Shown here piece by piece: positions 56,899 to 64,000 of a stretch of 64,000 nt of DNA. Source of the DNA: Carposina sasakii (taxonomy: Eukaryota; Arthropoda; Insecta; Lepidoptera; Carposinidae); the NCBI GenBank assembly GCA_014607495.2, contig CP053150.1, forward strand, positions 6,716,495-6,780,494. Reading direction: 5' to 3'. A program made the position numbers and the translations under genes. Below the pieces are notes generated by a model. The model was given only the letters and a program-made list of their open reading frames with translations, made no database searches and was not told where the DNA came from. How positions within the stretch are numbered: the stretch's first letter is position 1; each line of letters opens with the position of its first letter.

Positions 56899-57555
56899 TT
56901 AATCCGACAATGGCAACGCATCCATCCTCTCTTTTCGCTCAGCTCTATTTTGAGCTATAATTGCTCTAGCCGTAATCGGTAGCGAAGAGCTGACTGTTTC
57001 AGACACTCGTGTAGCTTCCACATTCCCACAAGCTAATTTAGCATTATCTTTAAGCAGAGAGGATTGATCCGTTGTATCATGCCACACGTCTTGCTCACTT
57101 CCGACATCACAACCCACACCATGCTGGACTGGGATCGGATCGTTACTAATACGCGACGTTAGGTATCAACTCTGTACGAAACTGGTCCAGTCTGCGCAAC
57201 AACCCGACCTTCCGACCATTTATTTCCCCGCGTAGCATAATCTCGAGCTAAAACAGTATCTCCTACATGTATATCCCTGTGCTGCCCCCCTTTGTAAGCT
57301 TTTTGTCCCTCTTGAGCTTCACGGACCATAGCCCCGACGTCGGGCCGCAGGGCGTCGAGACGCCCGCGCAACTTACGTCCTAGCAGCAGAGTTGCGGGTG
57401 ACACGCCTGTTGTAGCATGTTGCCAATTTCGGTATTGAAACAAAAGTTTGTTTAACGCGGTTGTTACATCTACACTTTCGATAATAGCTTTTTTAATGGT
57501 CTTTTTTAATGTTTTTACGGCGTTTTCCGCTTCACCGTTTCTCTTTATCTAACTG
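56899..57555 (-). pseudogene. Integrase C-terminal end and pol tail of the Ty3 element
   Basis: Right after the RNase H fragment the frame shifts and reads NGEAENAVKTLKKTIKKAII, which is the last part of an integrase core (the NG-AE helix). It continues FQYRNWQHATTGVSPATLLL, GRKLRGRLDALRPD and the C-terminal HVGDTVLARDYATRGNKWSE plus GRVVAQTGPVSYRVDT. After a stop near 57159 a tail of unknown role (SEQDVWHDTTDQSSLL) ends at 56899 with DALPLSD. The zinc-binding HHCC part and the first catalytic Asp residues of integrase are deleted. Confidence 0.75.
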
Positions 57556-57559
57556 TCTG

Positions 57560-58639
57560 TAATTTCTTTCAGCTTGGTTAAGCGTTCTGGAAGCGCAGCT
57601 AACTGGACGTTCAGACCCGTCTTCATACCGACGCGCTAGCACAGAGCCAATACCGTATGCGCTGCTGTCTACTGACTCAACAATACACGCTTCGCTTCTA
57701 CGAATGATTTTTCACATACCTCGTTCCATTTCCATTGCACCCCCTTTTTAAGAAGTTCATGAAGTGGACTTAGTAAAGTACTTAAGTTAGGGATGAATTT
57801 CCCATAATAATTCAATAAACCAAGAAATCCTTTTAATTGTGAAACATCTGTAGGACGCGGTGCATCAGAAATGGCTCTCAGTTTAGCGGGATCTGGGTGT
57901 AGACCACTCTTATTAATAATAAGCCCTAAATATATCACACTGGGTTGTAAAAACATACACTTAGTCTGCTTAATCGTTAGTCCCATATCCCATAGTCTAC
58001 TCAATACACAACGTAAATTTTGCAAATGATAATTTCGGTCTACGCCGGTGCAACAAATATCGTCCTGAAAAACGACCGTACTAGGTATACCCCGTAGAGT
58101 CTCTTCCATAATTTTCTGAAATTCTTCAGGTATACATGAGAGACCATATGGTAAGTGATGTTATACGAACGTGCCCATATGAGTAGTAATAGCGGTATAT
58201 TTTTATGATTCATTATCTAAAGTAAGTTGTTCGAACGCGTGTTTGAGATCTATTTTCATATACTCTTGACCATTACTTAAGGTAGCGAACAATTCTTCAA
58301 TCCGCGGATGTGGGTAAATGTCACGCTTGAGCTTAGGATTAATAGTTATTTTATAGTCACCGCAAATTCATATATCACCATTACTCTTGACTAAGGGAAC
58401 AATGGGTGTGCCGTACTCGGAGTGGTCCACCCTGTAGATGGTGCCGTCGCGCTGCAGGCGCTCGAGCTCGCGCTCCACGTGCGCGCGCACGTACACACCG
58501 TCCGAGTCTAACATTTGCAAGCGAATGGTTCTCTTACATGTAACTAAGTTATCTGTGAACACCTCAAGAAATTTTTACATAGTTTATTCACAATATCATC
58601 GTCATCGATCTGGTTGAAATGAATCTGGTTAATCTCTAG
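57560..58639 (-). pseudogene. Reverse transcriptase and start of RNase H of the Ty3 element
   Basis: Palm-domain pieces occur in order on the minus strand: ERLQRDGTIYRVDHSEYGTP and VPLVKSNGDI, then after a TGA, ICGDYKITINPKLKRDIYPH, MKIDLKHAFEQLTLDNES (first catalytic Asp), HHLPYGLSC, and VFQDDICCTG (QDD variant of the YXDD box). The thumb reads YLGLIINKSGLHPDPAKLRA and LKGFLGLLNYYGKFIPNLST. RNase H begins after a frameshift with SVDSSAYGIGSVLARRYEDG and stops at RNYRQLDKEKR, where an internal deletion joins it to integrase. At least three stop codons are in frame (near 58370, 58205 and 58170). Confidence 0.8.
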
Positions 58640-58862
58640 AGCACGCATCTAATCTCGACCCAGAAGTGGCCTGCCTCCATTACTAATTACATACAAAAGC
58701 TGCTTTGTTGCTACACGATTTTTAAAACTAATATCTACTAAAATGTAACCCAGCGGTTGTATGCGCGTCCCAGAATAACAACGCAATATCAAACTATCTT
58801 CTACAATCGGTAAATGCGAAAAATATTGATTGTACATCTGCTTGTTAATCGCTGATATTCTA
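58640..58862 (-). pseudogene. Aspartic protease C-terminal remnant of the Ty3 element
   Basis: The minus strand reads INKQMYNQYFSHLPIVEDSL, YSGTRIQPLGYILVDISFKN and ends with SNGGRPLLGRD, the usual C-terminal end of Ty3 proteases (G-LLGRD). The catalytic Asp triad and the gag-protease junction are missing: an AT-rich retroposon end (58862-59071) and a foldback repeat (59072-59935) occupy that place. Confidence 0.65.
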
Positions 58863-59071
58863 CTTTATATATATATTTATTTTAGCTTTAATTATAATAG
58901 TGTGTGTTCTTAGTGAAACGTGTTCAAGGACACTGATGTAATTAGTATTCTTTTTATACAAGTATGTTTTACATATACATCTGTGTCTGCTTGTTTCCAA
59001 ACAAATAAATAAATAAATAAAAATATTTCGCACGTAAGGTCCTTATTATTAACTTTAATAACTAAAAAAAA
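58862..59071 (+). repeat. Retroposon end with AAATAAATAAAT tail, inside the Ty3 element
   Basis: ATAGTGTGTGTTCTTAGTGA, ACACTGATGTAATTAGTATT and GCTTGTTTCCAAACAAATAA, then an AAATAAATAAAT tail. It separates the gag and protease remnants. Confidence 0.5.
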
Positions 59072-59935
59072 TTAGGTAAAAAAACCTTTTTAAAAACAAG
59101 CTTTTATTTAAATGCGCTAAAAAGAAAAAATAAACTTTTACACTAAAACTTTTACTGTTAATTTATAACGTCATTTCAAATTTAACACATTTGACACAAT
59201 TTATATGTTATAAAAGCTTGTCGCGACATTTAAGTACTCGTATTTACTTTCTTAGTTTTAAATTTTTAATAAGTTAAGGTGAGGCCGTGCCGAGGACTGA
59301 GTGGCATGATGACATGATGTCGTGAACATACCACCTCGGGGCACCGGGGCGAACCCTGTTGTATATTACTCTCTTACTCTTCTACACGAAGCTCTGGAAG
59401 GGTCGACGGATATTTCTTCGATATGCGTGGGAACAATATGGGAAAATCTGAAACATCAACACAAAGATGCTGCCTAATAAACATTTAAAAGTAAGAACGT
59501 AAATACGAGTACTTAAATGTCGCGACAAGCTTTTATAACATATAAATTGTGTCAAATGTGTTAAATTTGAAATGACGTTATAAATTAACAGTAAAAGTTT
59601 TAGTGTAAAAGTTTATTTTTTCTTTTTAGCGCATTTAAATAAAAGCTTGTTTTTAAAAAGGTTTTTTTACCTAAATTTTTTCGAGTTACTCTCAGCTGGC
59701 CCTTTAATTTGATACCCATATTGTAGGAATGCATTAAAAATAATTGGTCCGCCATTGTGGGTATGCCGCCATGTTGGATTTAGAATGACGTCACACTGTT
59801 AATCATGCATTGTCATCCGAACTGAACGTGCTCACCAAATTTCAGCCCAATCGGTTGAGGGCAAGTGCCTTAAAATTGAGTTGTAAGATTTCACCCGAAC
59901 AAACATACATTGCAAGTTAAATAAAAGCTTGTAAT
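59072..59935 (+). mobile_element. Foldback repeat, copy 3, nested in the Ty3 element
   Basis: Both arms (59072-59260 and 59490-59675) and the centre (GAGGCCGTGCCGAGGACTG) are whole. The part with GTCCGCCATATTGG is deleted, the sequence passing straight to TTTCGAGTTACTCTCAGC; the end AAATAAAAGCTTGTAA is intact. Confidence 0.8.
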
Positions 59936-60760
59936 AATAAAAAATAAGGTTTATTACCCTGAGAGCAGACAGCGATACTATGGAACTCGTCATCCGAGGT
60001 ATCCTCCTTGTAATTCTGTCGCTTACCACCGCCACCGTATTGAACTCGCGACACTGCATCACTTTTCACTTTATCGCACATCACTTTCAAATGGCCCCGT
60101 CGACCACAAGAATCGCAATTATAACCAGAAAACCGACACCGGTCGCTACGATGCGCCTTGCTGCACCGCCAACAAGAACCCGGCTCCACCGCCGCGCCTT
60201 CACGCGAGGCACTGCATCCGCGGGCCCCGCGCCCGCACTGCCGCCGCCCGAAGTCGCGGCCGCTGCACCGCTCACCTCAGCATGCCTTCCGCAACCTCCA
60301 GCGCCATCGCCAGTTCCACCGCCTTCTTGTAGTCTATCTGCTGCTCGGCGAAAATTCTCGACCTCATCGCATCGCTGGCCAATCCCGAGACAAATTGATC
60401 ACGCAAGTTTTCTTCTAAACTAGTCTTAAAGTTGCAGCTAGAAGCTAGATATTTAAGAGCTTGCAGATATTCCGCCAATGTTTCACCTTGACGTTGTCGC
60501 CTTAGACGAAAAACATGACGCTCAGCTATTTTAACTAATTTTTTAAACTAAAACATCAAACGAAAAGTTTTCGGGATGAGTCGGCGCGCACAGATCGCAC
60601 ATAAGATTATACGTAGCATCGCCCACAACAGTGACTAACGTAGGCACTTCCAACGCCGGCTCGATACCATTCAACAAAAGAAATTGTTTAACACGACGCA
60701 CATATGCCGGCCATTGTTTAGAACTAATGTCAAAACTTTAAATTTTACCGATCGGCATTA
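59936..60760 (-). pseudogene. gag remnant of the Ty3 element, with zinc knuckles
   Basis: Pieces in different frames read in the right order for a mag/K02A2.6-type gag: QWPAYVRRVKQFLLLNGIEP and DATYNLMCDLCAPTHPENFS (about 60730-60550), then AEYLQALKYLASSCNFKTSL and NLRDQFVSGLASDAMRSRIF (60478-60272), then a nucleocapsid part CWRCSKAHRSDRC and CDSCGRRGHLKVMC (60175-60080), the second a CCHC knuckle. Stops lie near 60540 and a frameshift near 60272. The frame ends at about 59945, where a foldback repeat has inserted. The plus-strand open frame over the same bases is a shadow of this GC-rich segment. Confidence 0.75.
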
Positions 60761-60804
60761 TTATTTACGATTAAAATTTTAATATTTTTGTTTTTAATTA
60801 CGCG

Positions 60805-61430
60805 TCTAAATTATATTTATAAAATTATTAATAAAGAAAATGGAAAAAATTCTTAACCCGAGTGGGAATCGAACCCACGACCGCTGCAAACCGTGCCAGC
60901 CGCTATAACCACTAAACTACTGGGTCAATTACTCGGATGACGAATTTTACCATCTCTTTTCTAATTGACCCGGTGGCTTAGTGGTTATATATTATGGCTG
61001 GCACGGTTTGCAGTGGTCGTGGATTCGATTCCCACTCGGGTGAAGAATTTTTTCCATTTACTTTATTAATAATTTTATAATATATAATATTTTGACTAAG
61101 ATAAATTGATAAAAACACTTCTCCATTAATATAATCCGTTAGGATATGGTTGATCGTTTCATCTTTAAACATTGTGCTGAGGGATTCAGCTTTGTTTGCC
61201 GAGATTTGGCTGGTGTATAGCTATCGGGATGAAGAATAACGTTGCCAATATGTAATTTAGAAAAGATATGGTAAAATTCGTCATCCGAGTAATTGACCCG
61301 GTGGCTTAGTGGTTATAGCGGCTGGCACGGTTTGCAGCGGTCATGGGTTCGATTCCCACTCGGGTGAAGAATTTTTTCCATTAATAATTTTATAATATAT
61401 AATATCTTGACTAAGATAAATTTTTTCATT
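60805..61430. repeat. tRNA-like repeat cluster: one inverted monomer and a tandem dimer
   Basis: Heads: 60927-60854 (minus), 60967-61042 (plus, with an insertion in the anticodon region) and 61295-61366 (plus). The two plus heads are 328 bp apart and share the AT tail and spacer seen at 19 kb. The minus and first plus head form an inverted repeat with 75-bp arms around 60945. The cluster lies between primer site and gag of the Ty3 element. Confidence 0.8.
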
Positions 61431-61437
61431 TTTTTTA

Positions 61438-61448
61438 TCTCGTCGCCA
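61438..61448 (-). promoter_or_regulatory. Primer-binding site, tRNA-Ser type
   Basis: TGGCGACGAGA lies two bases inside the 5' LTR end. It is complementary to a 3' end TCTCGTCGCCA, which resembles insect tRNA-Ser isoacceptors with a GACGAGG acceptor start (last base differs). Confidence 0.65.
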
Positions 61449-61449
61449 A

Positions 61450-61558
61450 TGGAAAAACGTCAATAAAACAACAGGGCTGGGAACTGACTGACATTTATTT
61501 GACAGCTCATCTGCTGGCCAGTATATAGAACTAAAATCTTTTTACAGGAAACCTTACA
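61450..61558 (-). repeat. 5' LTR (about 109 bp)
   Basis: It starts TGTAAGGTTTCCTGTAAAAA and ends CGTTTTTCCA. Its first 85 bp are repeated, with changes, at 56690-56776 (CTGACATTTATTTGACAGCT against CTGACGTTTATTTGACAGCT on the plus strand). Confidence 0.75.
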
Positions 61559-63784
61559 ACATTAACCTACCTAAGTTAATAACGGGAATTTTAAAGTTCA
61601 TGCAGACGAACGTCACGTGCGGCTTCTAGTGTAGTGTAGTATAATATTGTTAGTAGTAATAAAACTATTTACACGAGTAGCATGCCTAACTAGTTAACTA
61701 CACAATCATCTAACAGCTATTTTGCAAGCAAAATGGAGCGATCAGCACTTAATTTGTAGAAAAGAGTAGAATACCTAATTGCTAACATTATCTGGATAAT
61801 TGGAGGCGATAAATTTAAGGACACCCATGGCTCTAACCGTATAGCTATTCGTGTTAATGTCAACCGTCGGCGACCTCTTCACAAATGGTCGACATAAAAT
61901 TTTACGTGGCTACATTTTGTAAAATAAAGTAATATCGCCAAGACCCATCCTTTCGAAGCGAATAACAGTAGATTTTGCTGAGAAATTGTTAGTTCTACGA
62001 AGGGAATCACTTCCTACTCTCTCACTAAAATTTATTGCGCATGATACCTAAGTATCGCCTCGCAGCTAAGTATTTGAGAGATGAGGTATGCTGGAAGAAA
62101 TATTTTGCAGAGATAAGTACGCTTTTATATGCATTTCTTTTGTAAATTTCTCTGTATTTTTATAGTGTTTTGTGTATAATAAAGAATAACAATAAGAATA
62201 AATTACTTTGTGATTGCGCAACCAAGTCGTGGCAAAAGACGTAGTAACTGTGATTTTATTGCGTATGTGTTATTCTGATGTAAAGAAGCTATATACGTGG
62301 CTTTCAAAATAGTTTTTACAAGAAAGAGTTACACACATACCCTTATACCTACCTACATATATCCATGCTCAAAAACTTTCGCATTTAAGTACTATAGGTA
62401 TATCTAAGTAATGTCACTTGTAGGATAGGATTTATGTCAGATAGACGTTTTAACGTCTATCTGACATACCTGTGGAAATACCAGGATTATTTTAGAATTT
62501 TCAGTATCGATATAAAGTTAAAATTGACGGCAAAAGTTAACAGTGGGTAGGTCTGCACTTCAAATTGGCTGAGCACTGAACGACACCTGAGCCCGATTCT
62601 CCTATTTCGAGATATATATCTCAATAGGTCTAACCTGCTATAGAACTAAATACTAGTGTAAATCAATAATGGATACAGGTGTTAGTAGGTACAGCTGAAA
62701 TTAACAGCATTGAACCTAATGCTGCGCACTTACCAACGTTAAAGAGGGTGATGTAACATTCGCAACGAGCATGTTACGATACGTGCACCAAAATCTATGT
62801 AAAAATGTCTCGTCACTTGCTGGTTTCCCCGTGGCACTACATACAGACTGCATGAATGCTAGCTGTGCAACATGTAACAATATACCTTGTAACAGCAGTC
62901 AGTACCCTGCGTTAGATACTCGACCATGCCAATAGAATAAATACATAGGTCGTTAGATTAGGTGAGAATGGTAGAGACGATGTTAATTACTGATATATCA
63001 CTAAATATCGTTCTCGTTTATCTCAGCTAGGGACTTAGATAAAGTATCATTATTTGATTGAAATATTTTCGCGCGTTCGTCATGAATTTTTCCTATTGGA
63101 GAAAACGTTTCATTGACGAACCGCTATCAATCTAATAATGAGCTGAGATATACAAGTATATAATTAAAATAAATTGTACAACATATATGACCGATTCCCA
63201 AATAAAATTCTCTTTTTTTTACATACAAAGGGAATAAAATTACTTAGAGAAAATAAAGGAAGCACTTTTGATAATACAAGTATCTTATTTATTCTCTTTG
63301 GACAGAAGATTTCCTCCCATGTTTCCCGTAATCTGGCATCAAAGTAAAATGTAAAGGTTATCTAAGTTATTTATTATGTTATTTTATTTTCATCGAATCA
63401 AATCTATCTATTGATTGAGTACTGAAAATGTATTGATATTTATACTGCTCTCAACTCCAATAATAATGTGGTTATTTGTAGCCTTAGACAAATTACGTCA
63501 CTGTTAGTAGCGCCTAGATCTCAAAGCTATTATATTTCGATTTTCTACGTCATTTCTTAGGAGCAAACAGTTCTTTATTTTCAAATACTTATAGATATAT
63601 TTTATTTAATATTACTATATAAACTTACTACTACCTTTACGAACTTAACTTTAGGCTGGGTGTGCTCAGCGGCGGGCCTTATGTTAACATTTTAAGAAAC
63701 TAAAAGTACAATTTACCTATATTAAGGACTAGAGAACATCGCCCACGATTTATTTCGTGTAAAGGAGAATTTCATATTTTAGCA
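61559..63784. other. Stretch without recognisable genes; one palindrome
   Basis: A perfect 34-bp palindrome is at 62434-62467 (ATGTCAGATAGACGTT, TT, AACGTCTATCTGACAT). Nothing else could be identified. Confidence 0.4.
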
Positions 63785-63990
63785 TTGTACCCGTAGGAAG
63801 CAGGGGCAGGTCGCTTGTTATGGATATAAACTTTGTTCTTTAAATAATTTTATCTATTCAAAAAAACTGCATCGAAATCCGCGGCGTAGTTTTAATGATG
63901 ATGATAAAGCGTAGGTAACCTATACATAGGGACAGACAGACAACGGGAATCGATGGGAGACATGCATACAATTTATATATCACTCGTAAA
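63785..63990 (+). repeat. Dispersed repeat (AAACTGCATCGAAATCCG)
   Basis: GGACAGACAGACAACGGGAA and AAACTGCATCGAAATCCGCG resemble 8770-8870. Confidence 0.5.
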
Positions 63991-64000
63991 GGTTTCAAGT

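Larger units (their letters stand above)
56690..61558 (-). mobile_element. Degraded mag-like Ty3/Gypsy LTR retrotransposon
   Basis: In minus-strand order: short 5' LTR (61558-61450), primer site (61448-61438), gag with zinc knuckles (60760-59940), protease remnant, RT, RNase H start, integrase end, a tail region, polypurine tract (56787-56779) and truncated 3' LTR (56776-56690). Very short LTRs and a tRNA-Ser-type primer site fit the mag clade, first known from Bombyx. Stops, frameshifts, an internal deletion and three nested insertions show it is long dead. Confidence 0.8.

Noticed and set aside
59980..60423. A 147-residue plus-strand protein
   Set aside because: It is the antisense of the gag zinc-knuckle region, which has clear family text on the minus strand.
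1..64000. CRISPR arrays, rRNA, bacterial operons
   Set aside because: No regularly spaced direct repeats with unique spacers, no rRNA core sequence, and gene structure is intron-bearing.

Overview
The window looks like a piece of a moth or butterfly (Lepidoptera) nuclear genome. It is AT-rich, has spliced genes with GT-AG introns, and carries many short interspersed repeats of kinds I associate with Lepidoptera: an RTE-type LINE tail rich in GATGAT, a repeat ending in a GTATGTATG tail, tRNA-derived SINEs, TA-flanked MITEs and a mag-like Ty3 element with very short LTRs. I see no bacterial features, CRISPR array or rRNA. The assignment is inference from repeat style and from the host gene; no database was searched.

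One host gene is present, on the minus strand, and it organises two thirds of the window. Eight coding exons (49303 down to 1192) join in frame to a 419-residue cell-surface protein. It has a signal peptide, three Ig domains with paired cysteines, an acidic linker and a hydrophobic C-terminal tail that looks like a GPI-anchor signal. It belongs to the lachesin/DIP (Dpr-interacting protein) branch of neuronal Ig adhesion molecules. Exons 2-8 lie within 10 kb (1192-11062). The signal-peptide exon lies 38 kb upstream (49219-49303).

The 38-kb first intron and the 15 kb upstream of exon 1 are mostly mobile-element debris. In order: a TIR element with a MADF-domain fragment (11.1-11.7 kb); LINE 3' ends (13-18 kb); a dimeric tRNA-like repeat (19 kb); TIR elements with ACAGGGTGT tips; a foldback transposon with 170-bp arms that carries one MITE and sits inside another copy of it (27.2-28.6 kb); a 126-bp tandem array (30.4 kb); a snapback repeat hit by an RTE tail with an 11-bp target duplication (31.8-32.4 kb); a tandemly duplicated SINE (32.3-32.9 kb); and a head-to-head pair of Penelope-like elements forming a 3-kb palindrome, each with a hammerhead-ribozyme motif (36.1-39.2 kb).

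Upstream of exon 1 are more foldback and TIR repeats and a degraded mag-like Ty3 retrotransposon on the minus strand (56.7-61.6 kb), recognisable by short LTRs, a tRNA-Ser-type primer site, a polypurine tract, gag zinc knuckles, RT and integrase remnants. It is broken by stops, an internal deletion and nested insertions.

I found no clearly new multi-gene system. The strongest unusual items are the ribozyme-bearing Penelope palindrome, the dimeric tRNA-like units at two loci, the MADF-carrying TIR element and the nested foldback transposon.
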